Assembly (NCBI GenBank): GCA_947568835.1
Contig: OX387605.1
Coordinates: 6,076,001-6,140,000, forward strand
Reading direction: 5' to 3'
Source of the DNA: Protonemura montana
Lineage: Eukaryota > Arthropoda > Insecta > Plecoptera > Nemouridae
DNA: 64,000 bases
Below are positions 12,448-25,200 of this stretch, piece by piece; the stretch's first letter is position 1, and each line of letters starts with the position of its first letter. The notes below the pieces were generated by a model, which was not told where the DNA came from, made no database searches, and was given only the letters and a program-made list of their open reading frames with translations. The position numbers and the translations under genes were made by a program.

Positions 12448-14766
12448 TGTGATAACGCAGTCGTAATGCACCGACGGATTACACCCAATGGTTTAATGTT
12501 CCACGCCCATACATTACTGCGCCAGGATTACTTTCATAGAAAGCAAGGGACCAGGATTTCAAATCTTCATTCAGGTAGGTACATTCGCATTAGCGGCAAA
12601 CTGGTGATCGGCCTGTGTTAATTCCAATGCTCAGGGCGTGAGCAAACATTTAACTTATTTTCAACACATAATAAATGACATGTTTATGACGGATTAAGAT
12701 GTCGTGATTATGTTTTTCTCCTTCAAATGGCATCAGAACCAGTCGATGAAAGTTGGTCAGGCCATGACGGCGACATGATACTGACATTGGAAGATGGAGG
12801 CGGTTGAAATATGTCTCGCGTCGAAGAGTTAAAAAGTATTTCTAGTCACTTGCAACTTTTCTTATGAAATTACAGGGAATATCTAGAGAAGTTTCACGAT
12901 TGTGTTTCACAATTAAATAGATCTGGTGTAAGAGAAATCAATGGCATGAACCTCTTCTTGCTTTATTACGGCCGTCGGTTTTACGACCGTCAGGTTTATT
13001 GCTCAGGCTATCATTTGAATAATTGTAGTTTTACAAGGCGATTATAATATGAGAAAATGTTACCAGCCGAGATGACAGGGAAGAAACCCACAATAGACTA
13101 GTGCACTTTTGGCAATTACCACTCTGATGGCGAAGAAACGAGCCAAAAGTTCAAACACTTTCATAGGTGCAAATAAGAAAACAATGAATGGACAGACAAA
13201 AGAATTTATGTACTATTGCACCTTTGTGTTTAATCCACAGCTAAAAAATATAGAGGGTGCATGTGCATTAGATTTTTTTTCAAAATGCATAACCTAAAAA
13301 CTTGTTGAGTTGGAATCACTTCGCGCTGGGAGTTTGCTTCTGAGTTTGCTTATGAACCAATTAAAATCTCGTAAAAACCTTCCTTTATAAAATGGAGTCA
13401 GGTCCATTTCCCACGTGGGTTCGTTTGCAAAGGAGCTAACAACCACATTCAGTTTACGAGTCATGTCAGTGTGTCATTTCAACGGAAGAAACGCAGACCA
13501 TATCATTAACACAACATACACATAAAAAACAATTTTACCACACTCTTCCTGAGCTTTAAATTTGACCACAAAATAATTGTTACTTTTTTCCAATTCCTCC
13601 TCGACTCCCAGCTGGGCCGAAGATGAGCCGATCATAATACCCCACCGCATACCAACACCGAATTCTGTTTCCTGACGCGATGACATGGCACCATATAACG
13701 AGCCATCCTGCAATTACGAGCCCTGCGTGGGAAAACGACAAGTTAATTGCCAAAAGACTTTTACAAGAAGCCATCCTGCAGAAAGGTCGGTAGAAACACA
13801 GACAGGTAACGATGAGGAATCCTACACCACCGGCGAGCCGCCGTGCGTACGGCTTCCATTAATATATGCGTTGCCATAGTTAATGCTGCCGAGCGTGACA
13901 TTTACATGAAAAAGGCAGCACATGAAAACTGCATTTATTGAAAAAAATTAAGCAAGACGGCTTATCGCGAATCCATGTTTCTTTATGAGTTTTAGATTGA
14001 ACTTTGATTATTAACACTCGATAATCGAACAAGTACCGCAATGGAATAACCATCGGACGCCATATTAACTCCACGCGCATTTCCATACACGAAGAGTTAT
14101 TTTAAAACGCATTTATTCAACATTCCTCTTTGTGGAAAACATGCAGTCTAATCTAACTATTGATGAATCTCTGTACGCTGCTTTTCTGTGGCAAACTGTG
14201 TAAACCGGTTCGATCTTCCGCTGTGATGAATGATGGAATCAACAGATGCGAAGTTATTAGCGGTCGGTGAGACAATGGACTTGGTGGTCCATAGATTCGA
14301 TACGGAAATTATGCCATCGCCATCCTTGTGCGGCAAAGGAGGTGTCGCTCTGGCATTGGAAAAGTAGCAGCGGTGGTTAGAGCACTTTAAATATGCTAAT
14401 TATTAAGAAGTGATCTGAATTAATTTCGTATTGAATTGGAAACGCTTATAAGGATTGATGCCCACAGAAAATATGTAGATAATCGCGGAACAAAGTAGAT
14501 CAGGAGATATTATTGTTTTAGTTCTAGCGCAACTTAAATTAATATTGATAGTGCACGCGGTTCTAAAGAAACAAACACATGTGCACGCCTGCAATGTTGG
14601 TAAATGAGCTACAAACTGCTGTAAAGTGCTAGATAATGCTAAAAATCCGAGGCTTTTACTGCAAGAAAATGCTAGAAAATGGTCAACAATTGCAGATAGC
14701 AATTAACTCCCACCTCGTGGACATTTTCTCTAGTGTCAACCTTATTATTACAATGCCTCAATCACA

Positions 14767-15222
14767 ATGCCTTGTCTACTAATTGAACACAAAAACACCG
14801 CTCCAGTCTTCAATTTACGTGACTTCCTTTGCTATTTTTCAGTAAATGAAAAATTCTCCGACATAGCAAGCAAAGTACCTAAACTAGTCGTTATCCTTCT
14901 TCACGATGCATTCACAACTCTTGTCATCGTCAATTCAATCATCGCTGGCCTCACTTCTCCATTCGAGTTCTCCGCAAACACGGCCGCTGCAGAGAAATTC
15001 TTCTGTCCAGCTAAGTCAACAACGCATCGAGATTATATGTCGGTTCGTCACGTTAAACAAAGCAACGCACAGGAATCAGAAGGTGACAACAATCTTGGAT
15101 CGCTGAGTACCAATATTTCGGTCTTGTCGGTCAATGTTTCGCCTAATGCCGTTGTGTTTCAATATTGGCTCACAAAGCTGCCACGTGGAGAGGTTTTCAG
15201 GCGCAAGACAGAGAAGCTTTAG
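14767..15222 (+). CDS. Orphan open frame, 151 codons
   Basis: It is ATG-started and ends with TAG inside the dispersed 35-bp-core repeat. There is no recognisable domain; one moderately hydrophobic segment lies near residues 38-60. It may be chance or part of a repeat-derived element. I do not recognise it. Confidence 0.12.
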   Translation: MPCLLIEHKNTAPVFNLRDFLCYFSVNEKFSDIASKVPKLVVILLHDAFTTLVIVNSIIAGLTSPFEFSANTAAAEKFFCPAKSTTHRDYMSVRHVKQSNAQESEGDNNLGSLSTNISVLSVNVSPNAVVFQYWLTKLPRGEVFRRKTEKL

Positions 15223-15409
15223 TTGATCACGGCACCTCCACCCACTAAGAAATGACCCTGTTCAACTAAAAATGCTGTTAAAATTATGAATGGGGATATA
15301 GATTTGTAAAAGCCACGGAAAGTTACGTTTGTTTTGTTGCTAGAATGGATTGGTACTTGGTGAAAAGTTAAGTAATAGGCAACAAGCTTTAACTAATGGG
15401 ACCTCCACC
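15213..15409 (-). repeat. Dispersed repeat, two diverged copies of the 35-bp core
   Basis: Two reversed copies (aagctttaRtt... followed by acctcca) lie about 170 bases apart. They match the core of the array near 52.6 kb. A 151-codon plus-strand frame (14767-15222) ends inside the first copy. Confidence 0.4.
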
Positions 15410-18400
15410 AAAAGGTGGGCAGATTTAAGCTCAAGTTCGACAGAGCGAGTTTTGAAGTAATCCTACATTGTTTTGATTGGAATATTCTGAATAATTCGTT
15501 GTTGTGTATACTCTTTAGATTCTAAAAATTTAACTCTTTGGCATTGCAAGTTTTTTATGGCCCACCAATAAAAATACGGTGAGAAGGATTTGTCTAAAAT
15601 TTCTAGGTGTGTACTCTCCTAACGAATCATCTTTAAACATCGTTTAAATATGGGTGGTGTGCAGGGCATAAATTACTGAGAACCCGTGACACAGCCATAA
15701 TTAGAGGAAAATTAGTAAGCCTATATCCAGACTTGTACGTAATACAGAGCGCTAAAGAGGAGGAATAATTAATTACGAAAATAAATCAATTAGATTTATT
15801 CTATATCACAGAAATACATTAGGTGGACATACGTGATAAACTATATTTTAATTCAAATGTGATATCCATTCGGTTTAAAAACAAAAAACTATAGAGAGCA
15901 TAATGTTAGTTTGCACTGCAGTTAATTCTTTGGCACTTATAAACCTAGACAAGGTTCTAATAACAAGGTTTTAACGCTCTTGCTTTCACTTAGAGTTTTA
16001 GCTACAGCTTTTTCATCACCATTTAGCTATTGCAGTCATGTGGGCTCATCCCAACGATCCTTTTAATTTTAGTCGCAGAAACTATGAGACGATCTTGTTA
16101 TGTAAGTTTTCACAAGGAGATAATTGTAAGATTCGTTGACTGTCAAAACATGTAGTCGAAGACTATTTTATTTTCAATTTTCGCCTTTGAAACGTGTGCG
16201 GTAGTAGCAGGCAACCTCACTAAAATACTAGCATATATCCTAGTCACGCTTGGAATACGGCTTTATCCGGACGCGGATTGCCCCAACCCAAAGCAGATCC
16301 GCACTCACAGTGGACCTGCGGTCTTGTTTGTAAATGGCTGCTAGATCGCCAGGTCATAAGTCACACCCCAGGAGGTCATACGTGGCAGGTTCGCGCGGCA
16401 CGATTTATATCCTTTATCTACTTCATCCCCAAATAAGGCTAGCATTTTACTCCTACTACCGTGCATTCCCGGCACTGTGGCTGTATAAGGCTCTTATTAC
16501 ATACGGCGTTGGCCCATAAGGAAATGCTCTATTTATTTTACCATGGGACATACATTCGTTATGAGTTCTGGGATATAAAGTATGTGCACTTGGGGACGGT
16601 TATAATGTGCGTACCCGCACTTTTCACGGCTGAGTGGCGCAACCTCGGCATAGATGGCGGATTTATACTCTTTATATAAAGTACCATGTTTTTTACCAGC
16701 CTTAAGTGATATGGCTTTTATGCAGATCTGGAAATGATTTGTTGTACGAAATCGTGGATGCGATTGGCTTGTTCGAAATGGCGTGCTAAAAATATCGAGG
16801 GGGGAGACGCTTTTTTCAATATGCAAGTTTATAGGACTTTGAAGAACTTTTTTCTTCGCATGCAGACATTCATTTAATCCACAAAAATTTTTCAAGTGAA
16901 TTTTTAAAAACTATCGTGTCATCTATGTCGATTTTTCAAATAAAATACAATGAAGTCGTGGTCCAACCGCGATGAGTTTATTTTTTTGTTGCAATACACA
17001 ACAGAATTGCCTTTTTCTGTAGGAAACGTTTCTTTTACCAGCTGTTGCAGTTCATTCAAATCTAACAGCCGACTGTTAAATATTTAAACACATTTTATCT
17101 CGGGCATGTAATCCGCTGGTCAAGCGAGAGTTGACTTCATCGAAGGCTGATCCAGTTTATACTCGTGGACCAGTAGTCGCCAGTCTTGTCATTAAATACA
17201 AGTTATATTCCATGTTTTCGCATGTCAGTATCCTTCATTAGATCCACGAACATAATATTACAATATAAACAAATTTAGTTGACTTTCGACTTCAACAAAT
17301 TTGCACACAGCTGATTACACAGAAATGTGTTCCGACAGTTGAGCCAGCCATGTTACCTTTCGGCGCATCAGAAAGACTTTTGATTCGATGAAAAGTTTGG
17401 ATGAGAATTCAGTCGCCAAGTTGCGAATCAGCATTAGCAGAGCTTGTGCCGTCAGCTTCCAATAATGCTCGGGAGTTTCGCCGTCGTGGAACAAACTTAA
17501 TTTCAGTGTCAGACCACGATTGCTACTTCAAGGTGCCAAACGACAACTGGCGTGAAAATACACACAAATCATAACGACTGGCAAATCTTATAGAATACCG
17601 TCAAAATGCAATACTGTAACGCCATAAAACTAGAATGATTAAAAAATTTCAGAAACTCCTTTTTGGTACTAAACATTGTCTTTAAAAAAATAGAAAATCC
17701 CACTGTACACAACAAAACAAGTTATTGCAGATATTTATAAAAAATATATACCTTTACCAATCAATCGGCCCATAAGCGAGTCCGCACAACAATGTGATTG
17801 GCAAAAATACAACTTGTCATTTATAATGGGCTTTTATGATACTTTTACAAACGATTTAGCCGCGATTGGATAGCGATAGTCATACTCTAGTTTTATCGGC
17901 GATTTTGCCAAGAAAGACAATCGCGAACATGAAAATCGTAACGATTAATACATAAAACATGTGCATGTTACAGTATACGCTCGGCAAAGAAAGGCTCGAG
18001 CATCCCCACCGATTAGTATTGTTCTTTATTGTGTGCAGGCCGCGTTTATCGCAGAATTGCACCTGGACTGCACACGTCGCATTTCGTTTTCTGCATCAAG
18101 TGGCGGAAACAGGTTCGTGATTGGCCTGTAAGTGCATATCGCTTGCAATCAATACTTTGTTGACGACAATGTGCACACAATGCATCAACTAGATGCTGCA
18201 ATTGTGGGGTGATCTCGATGTGAATTATACCTACAGACCATTGGATTATCTAGTTTACTAGATTGTAAGCAGCCATCAATCCCTTGTTTAACATACAGCT
18301 CAACCTATCACGTCGTAGATATAGTTTGGACATGTTCATGGCTTGGCAAACAGTGGACATAATTCGCTATTTAATTGACAGTCCAATGATTGATTGGCAA

Positions 18401-19571
18401 AAAAAAAATGCTAAGAGCCGTTTATCGAAGCACTCTTTTACACTATCAGATCTTTTGAAGGGAATTAGGGTTTGTGCATCTCATATCAACAGGCGCCTGT
18501 CATTCTAGATTAATAACTAGTATTTGGTGTTTAAAGGTTTAAAGAATGTCGAGGCACTTTTTATCAATGATTTTCTGTCAATGATTGGGCATCAGACGAT
18601 TGTAATAGTTGGAAGTTGAAATGAGAACGTGGTGGTAAACGTCATATGCTAAATATATTTCACATTTTTTTAAGACTGCATAGATAAAACTAAAACTTAG
18701 TACCTTCGAGTGGAAAAAAATGCAAGTGCAGTTTCATGTGGCAGTAAAACTTGACGCTAGCTGCACTTTCCCACATCTGTTGATTTATGTTGCTCCATCG
18801 CAACGGTAGGCTATTTCAAATAAAATATGGTGCTATCAAAATAATTAAGTTTCTCTTGTTCGAGTATTTTTATTTTAGCCTACTTCGAAGTATATTATTA
18901 AAATAAAATTATTGTCTCTACTTAACTAGAACACTCATTCAAATACAAAATTAGTGTATGTTTTAGCAAGAAAACTAATAGAATCGCGAATGGATAATAA
19001 TGCACGCAGCTTTCTATGGCCGCACATGTGAAACGTTAAAAAATTGACAACTATTACCTCCCCTGCCAACGATTTGTTCTTCACTTACTGTTCTTATTTA
19101 TAGTAAGGTGTAACTCACGTATATTATTCACTTTTATGCCAGCAAATTGCCACCTATTTCGTAAGTATTTAATTTTGCAATTGCAAATGGGGAAAGCACG
19201 CAGGGTTTGTGATAGAATTGTACTCTGTCAATGATCTGAAATTATGCTAATGAATTACCTCGAAACAAGAACGAAGCAAAGTTATTTCCCTTTCGGCATT
19301 TTATCATGGAAAACATGATCATTGAAACTAGTTTCGAAATTTTTAACCAACTTTTCACCCAAGTCTACAATTAAATAGCCGCTTAATTTGGATACGCATC
19401 GTAAGTTATTACAAGGACGAGATGGCATCTAAGAATATCCATTTGATAAGCAATCAATAATGATTTTATTAGAGGCAATCATGTTTGCCCATTTTGGGTT
19501 GACATCATTTTGTCTTTATCTCCGTCGTATCTCGGCTCGATGATACTGATCAGAGAATGATTTGTAATTTG

Positions 19572-19811
19572 TTATCGCGATGTAAAAAAGAAATGGTAAC
19601 GCCCAAAAGGAACTAGGTCGTACCGGAGTGCAGGTAATTCTTTGACTGTTTTAAGATATTGCCGAACGTCTTCGGTGCGAACAAGCCGCGGTGGGCGTTT
19701 TCTTAGTGGGTTGTAATTGTCCAGAGCATCGCAGCCAATATGGCCGGAATAACGGCGACAGAATAGAAAATAAAATTTAAATTCCTTAACAGGTGCAATT
19801 GAAATTTGCAT
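19572..19811 (-). CDS. Short frame resembling a neuropeptide F-type (PP-fold) peptide
   Basis: The ATG at 19811 opens a 79-codon frame. Its middle (19694-19599) reads PPRLVRTEDVRQYLK...VPFGR after a Arg-Lys-Arg cleavage-like site. NPF peptides have a proline-rich start, a helix of the type DxLRQYLxxLxxYY, and end RPRF-Gly-Lys/Arg. Here the helix core and the terminal Phe-Gly-Arg amidation-like end fit. The tyrosine pair and the RxRF end do not, and the N-terminus is a poor signal peptide. It could be a decayed or divergent paralogue, or chance. It lies in prickle intron 1 on the same strand. Confidence 0.15.
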   Translation of the reverse strand: MQISIAPVKEFKFYFLFCRRYSGHIGCDALDNYNPLRKRPPRLVRTEDVRQYLKTVKELPALRYDLVPFGRYHFFFTSR

Positions 19812-20069
19812 AAATGACGAAGTGCACTTCAAGTGGGTTTCTATGCCAAATATGAACGATGCATTTTATAACAACTAACTATCTGTTGCATATAGATTGG
19901 ATGCAGTCGAAGGTAATTTCCTTTGGCGAGAGCACTCGAGATGTAATTTTACTGGGTATAATAACAGCCGGCAAGGTGAATTGCAGGGAAGTTTATGAGT
20001 GCAAAAGACTTTCCACTCGACTTCTGTATGGACTAGGACGGCTGGATTTGACCCGAAGCATTCGATGCG

Positions 20070-20101
20070 TATATAAACCGGCGAGCCGCCATTGCAACTC
20101 A
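20070..20101 (+). promoter_or_regulatory. TATA box and initiator motif, antisense to prickle
   Basis: TATATAAA (20070-20077) lies 31 bases before the A of TCAGCC (20101), the textbook TATA to Inr distance. A gtaaga donor-like site follows at 20131. No coding exon was found downstream: the first ATG (20160) runs only eight codons. It may be a promoter of an unseen transcript or chance. Confidence 0.3.
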
Positions 20102-21394
20102 GCCGAGTACCGATTCCGAGTCTGACTGTCCGTAAGACACGACCAACTCAACGCAAGACAATGCTTTGCATTTTCATTTCGATATAAACCAGTATGTGAC
20201 ACTGGTGAGATGATGGTAGCCGATTGTCTATGGGTATAGGATCCCGTTCAAGACAAGATCAGAGATGGTGTATCTCCTTTCTTTCCACTGATGTGTGTGC
20301 TGCTAACTTATGACTGCGAATCGTGGCCAACCGCAGAATACACACAAGGATTTCGGACCGTTGAAAAAAAGGCTCGCCTAGAAATGTATGACTGAGCAGT
20401 AATCAGATTTGCGTGAATGATCGCATTTAGTAACATGATATTTCAGTTTGGACTTCGGGGAAAGGAAAGTCATTGCTGGCTACGTGTGGAAGAGATATGT
20501 CCCGTCGAGATCTTCGGTCTGGAGTTGATCAAATGTGTGGTTTTAATTGACTGTTATTTGGCCAGGTAAAATGGCCGGGAAACCGACGAAAAAAGTCGTC
20601 CGCGGATTTGGCGTGACCACAGGCAGTGTGGACACATCTAAAACTGCGTGCCTCAATTTTGTGGCCAGCCAATTTGCCACGGTGCCATGGGATAAATAAA
20701 TAAAAAACATGCAGATTAGGTCCTCCATGTACTGAAAAGGTGTTTGAGTTTTTAGTTAATATATAAACTTTAAATGTCGCAATTCAGGTTTCATAATTAA
20801 TGATGGTGCTTTGAAGGCAAAGTTTGGATAATTTTAGATGGACGTTCACCACTCAGAACATTTCCCACTTTCCAGGATCAACCGCAAAAGCCTCTTATCT
20901 TACTGCTCTGTCAAAACATGGCACAGACTTCACATTTATTATTTCTGAAATGGAAAAGCTGAGGTAAGCTCATCCGATGGTCTTCAGTCACCTTTTCCAG
21001 AACATTTTCATTTGCCATGTTACCTATACTCCCTAAACGAATATACCTGGACATAATAAAGTAATTTTGCGAAGAGACCGGACCCTCCACAGTTTCGTTT
21101 CTCAGAGCTAAATCAACCCCACATTTTATCATGAAAAAATGTTTAACCACTTATGAACCCAAATAACTGTGAAAGGAATTTTTTATAATCCCCGAGTTAG
21201 AACAGTATATCTCTGTTCAACTGCTGAAGTCTCGAACGATTTGTCAAATACGAATGCGAACCGACTGAACGGAAACATCTCTACGTGAACCAGCCAACAA
21301 TTCTCAAGACATCCTGCATTGTATGTACATCGCCGGCCCTATAACGGTCACCACGCGATTCAATCACCCATCGATTCCAGCATGGCCGACTCAC

Positions 21395-21606
21395 TCGTCA
21401 TCAAGGAAGGGCTTCTCCAGCTGCAAAGTAGTCAGCATGGACATGGTGGTGGTGGTCGTCTTGGTGCCCATCGTCGTCGCGGTGGTCGTTCGCCGCCCGT
21501 ACAACTGACGGTAATACTTCTCCTGGTCCCCGTATATCCAGCAGACTTTCCACCAATTCCGACACATCACGTTGTTAGTGCTCACCACGTTCGCTTTCGA
21601 CGACAT
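21395..21606 (-). CDS. prickle: prickle, first coding exon (short isoform N-terminus)
   Basis: It encodes residues 1-70 plus two bases of codon 71. The first in-frame ATG is at 21606, with an in-frame TAA four codons upstream. The context gaaaATGTCG is acceptable. The exon ends GAC GA|gtgagt, in phase 2. Exon 2 on the same strand begins with exactly the one missing base, so GA+A gives Glu and the frame runs on into KVCRNCKC. Residues 15-37 are dense in Trp, Tyr and Cys (CRNWWKVCW then YGDQEKYYRQLYG), which suggests a folded or conserved N-terminal segment. Residues 40-60 are Thr/Met low complexity made from ACN codons. The assignment to prickle rests on strand, order and phase. I cannot verify the N-terminus against a reference. 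It would be one of several alternative first exons, as Prickle and Spiny-legs isoforms of flies use different ones. Confidence 0.8.
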
Positions 21607-22246
21607 TTTCACTCGTTTTTATCAAACACTGGGTAGCACTTCAATTGAAATCTTGACCACTCGAAAGATAGAAACGATTGCTTTCTCTGTAAACACCTTC
21701 GATGTGATGAACAAACTCGTTAAATAATGTAAAAAACCACATCTTTTTCGTGCATAGAGTGCTGCAACATTTTACTTAATTCAATTTTTTAATTAAAAAC
21801 GAATGAAGTTGATTGAGGGACACCAAATTTAATTGTATAGCCACTGGCATCTTACAAAATATCAAGTTTTCTAAAATGAATAACACTCGCCGCTCGCAAT
21901 CTTTCCCGCCCGTGCGTTGAGCTTTTCGCGCATTCAAATATCACTGCACCACAAACGTCGACACGAAACCACCGTTTCTTATCAGAAATTTTCCTCGTGA
22001 CACAATCACCAATAGAAAATCACACTTAATTTCCTCTTGTTTACACAAAAAACACAAAAAAATGATCTCGTCACAAAGAAAATTTCACCCGTTTTCACCC
22101 ATTCTAGACGTTATCGCTTAAAAACACCGCGGAAAATCCTTCGAAAATGCACTTTTCCACTTGCGCATAAAGCGTCTGGCGATATCGGGGCGATAGCAAT
22201 CACAGAAGAAAATCCATCCACTCTGCGAGAGCCCACGCCTCTGACT
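21607..22246 (-). other. Predicted prickle 5' UTR
   Basis: This is the stretch between the predicted start site and the ATG, about 640 bases if it is unspliced. It contains several upstream ATGs in other frames (for example in the ggATGG of the DPE region), so leaky scanning or a spliced 5' UTR is possible. The promoter-proximal part is CpG-rich and the part next to the ATG is AT-rich. The extent is inferred only from the core promoter match. Confidence 0.4.
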
Positions 22247-22248
22247 GA
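22214..22248 (-). promoter_or_regulatory. TATA-less core promoter (Inr + DPE) for prickle
   Basis: On the minus strand TCAGTC (22248-22243) matches the arthropod initiator TCAKTY exactly and puts +1 at the A, 22246. GGATG (22219-22215) lies exactly at +28 to +32 and fits the downstream promoter element RGWYV. No TATA box lies about 30 bases upstream. The flank is CpG-rich. The strict Inr-DPE spacing makes chance less likely, but no expression data support it. Confidence 0.5.
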
Positions 22249-25200
22249 GCACTGACGGCCGGCTGCTGGCGGTGGCTCGCATGTCTTGCCGCTCTCACTG
22301 CTGTATTAGCCGTCCAGCCAGTGCAGACCACGTTCTACCACAGCACTTCGGATGGCACCTTCAGCTCGGACACTCCAATTTAACACTGGTGAAAACACCG
22401 CCGAGTTCTTTGGAGCCACGTTTTTTAAAGCAACTACTAATGGGGCATCTACGGAGTTTCGAAAAGAAAATGTTACTTTTTGCTGTTTAACGTAAACGTT
22501 GAATCGAACGTGTAAAGATTTTCAACGAAAACTCTACGGAATTGACAAACTACGATGACAGCTAGGTCACAAATCACGTGATATGAAAGTTAACAATTGT
22601 GAAACAGGCCACGATTCAAATGACAATTGTTTTTGTGTACGTGTTCTTGTCTTTTAAAGATACAACGCAGAATTTTTACAGTCGTTTAACTCTTCTCATG
22701 CAGTTTGAAAATTCGTGACACAGGTGAAACATTGTTTCGTCATGTTGACAAAATTATGGCCCAGCTGTGACCCTGCGCTATAATCAAACTACTATTTTAT
22801 GATTTTCTTACTGTTTTATGTGCTAGATTAACATCAGATAGAAAATTCTCAGACATAAATTGCATTCAACACTTAGCCATGAGAAAACATTAAAATAATT
22901 TTAGTTAGAATGTTAGGATGTCCTTTAAGTGTCAATAAAATGTGAATCTTGGAGATTTAAAGAAAAAATTCCTGGACAAAATTGTTTCAGACATTCTTCC
23001 ACGTGAAGTCCATAAACTACAACGCACTTTTGAAAGCATTAGCGGAACAAGGTGTTCACCGCTTAAAACCCTGGGAACTCACCGTCGGTGCCTATCAACA
23101 CATTTACTCAAACACACTTTGGAAATCAAACAAACACAATCGACAGAACAATTCCGGTAACCAGCTAAAAAAGGCAAACGTTTTCCGAACAGATAGAACA
23201 CGATCTTATTTCTCCCTACCACCTGTATCCATTAGATTCTACCTTTGCAACCTGTCCACCTAATGCCAGTGCTTACACACTTCCACGCCGGTAGATATGC
23301 AGCCTACCTGCGTAGTGTACTGTCCCGCCACAAGGTTGCTGTTCCCTTTCACGCAGACGTATTATTTCGAGGGGCTTATGCGCCATGGGCGCTAGCAGAA
23401 TTGCACCCAAAGTCGCCGGTCGCATTTCATCGACGAACAGAGCGATTCGGTCGCAGCATCAGAGAGAACGGACCGCAAGGAACCGACGACTGCGTGAGAT
23501 GAAGACCGTGCGGGAGCTTCACCTGCCCAGTCGTGTGGTTAATTGTTGAATGAGATACCGCTTAGTAGCATAAACTGCGTAATGCGAGATGGTCGATACT
23601 ATTATGTACTGGAAAGGTGCGCACACTGCCGAAAACTTCCGCTTCTTTCACACAACAATGAGTAATCAAATGTTAATTAATATTAACTTTCAGCTCGTTA
23701 TCATTTTGAACCAACACTGCCTGTTTGGCATCCGTTTCTACTGGATAAGTTGATTAACATATGAACGGCAAGGGGCCGAAATGTACCTATTCTCAGTTTT
23801 CTCATCAGGCGATGACTTATATTTCAATTGCTACATATACACTATTTTTAGTAAGGTGCGAATTACCTTAAATTACTAGTCTTACTATGAAATGAACCCT
23901 CTAATTAAGGTTCCCATCGACACGACAATGATGAGATCAAACAATGACATACATGCATAATGCGCGGCATTACGGGATCGACGAGATGCAAAGTTGCACT
24001 CTACTTTCGCACCCTAGATCCTTGCGATGTGAGAATGTGTCGTCTTGAGCCATGCCATCAATCTCGCAAGACTGACAACGTGCGGAATTGTATCAAAGCA
24101 CGCGTTGGCACAAGTAATCCAATCCGAATATTCACTCGAAAAATAATAATAGGAGTCACAGTGACCATTACGAATGTAAGAAGATCTCCTTTGTCGTTAG
24201 CGGCACGGTCTGAGGTCCATAATCAAAGTGCCATTAACTTTAGCTTTAGGAAAGGTTCCTTCCAGCATTTAAATCTTCTTTTTCTGATATGCATTACCCG
24301 ATTGAGGACGCTCTGACCGAACCGTACAGAATGAAAAGCGAATGAGATTATTTCCTTCGAGTTCCTCCTCGTAATTTGAAGGCGAAGGTGGTCCAAAGCT
24401 GGATCCAATTCCGTGAGTCGGCCGCGAAGACAGCCGAGTGTGAATGAGAAATTATCTTGGAGAAATGAGTAAATGTTTGGTTGATGGATCTAACAAGGCG
24501 CGGAGATTTAGACGCACGATAGTTTGACTTGGAAACACTGTTTCCTCCGCACCAACTACAATAGACTCCAGCTCGTTTATCACGCTCGCCACAATGTGTC
24601 CTTCTCAAGCCTTTATATTCGATTAAAAAAAGAGCACAATGCAAGTAAGCTTCGCAGATTTGTATGGGGCAACGGGCCGCAAGGAAATGCTTTGCGAATT
24701 GCACGCAAATGGTTTGTGTATATTCGCCAAACAGGGACAGGTTGTAATTGGAAGTGACACATTACTTACGTCCTGCGGTTAGGCTGGGTCAAGATCTACG
24801 AGACTTATGAGTGAAATAAATATTCGGATGGCAATATCATAAAGCACAGCATTATAAAAACAACAGCGTTCGACTGCTATTTCTTTTTGACACACAACTA
24901 TTCGTACTTATCGCTATATCTGGACTTGAAAGCAATGCGATACAAAAGTGATCACTAAGATTTCGCCCTTCTAGGAAATGGGACCACAGAATTGCGATCC
25001 TTTGGATAGCGCCTCCATCCACTGAGAAAGACATGCAAAGCGAAGACATCTTCAGCATGAACATCTTTTCTCTAGCAGCGGACAAGACGGCCATGTGAGA
25101 ACCCCCAAAGAGAGCTGTCGGGGCGCTGGTCTATGAAGAACGTGCCTTGGGTGAACGTTGAAGATTCAACAAGAGGCAAGATGTTCGTTCGGATTCAGTT

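Larger units (their letters stand above)
10100..21394 (-). other. prickle intron 1 (11.3 kb)
   Basis: The donor is GA|gtgagtcgg at 21394 and the acceptor is cccttgtgtttttacag at 10100. I see no further coding exon on the minus strand that fits phase 2. The intron holds a 20-base poly-C run, a tRNA-like fragment near 12.4 kb, two copies of a dispersed repeat near 15.2-15.4 kb, a short frame resembling neuropeptide F, and a plus-strand TATA/Inr motif near 20.1 kb. Otherwise it is AT-rich sequence with no structure I can name. Confidence 0.7.

Noticed and set aside
14361..14385. A-box-like tagcagcggtggttagagcac
   Set aside because: No B box at tRNA distance downstream.
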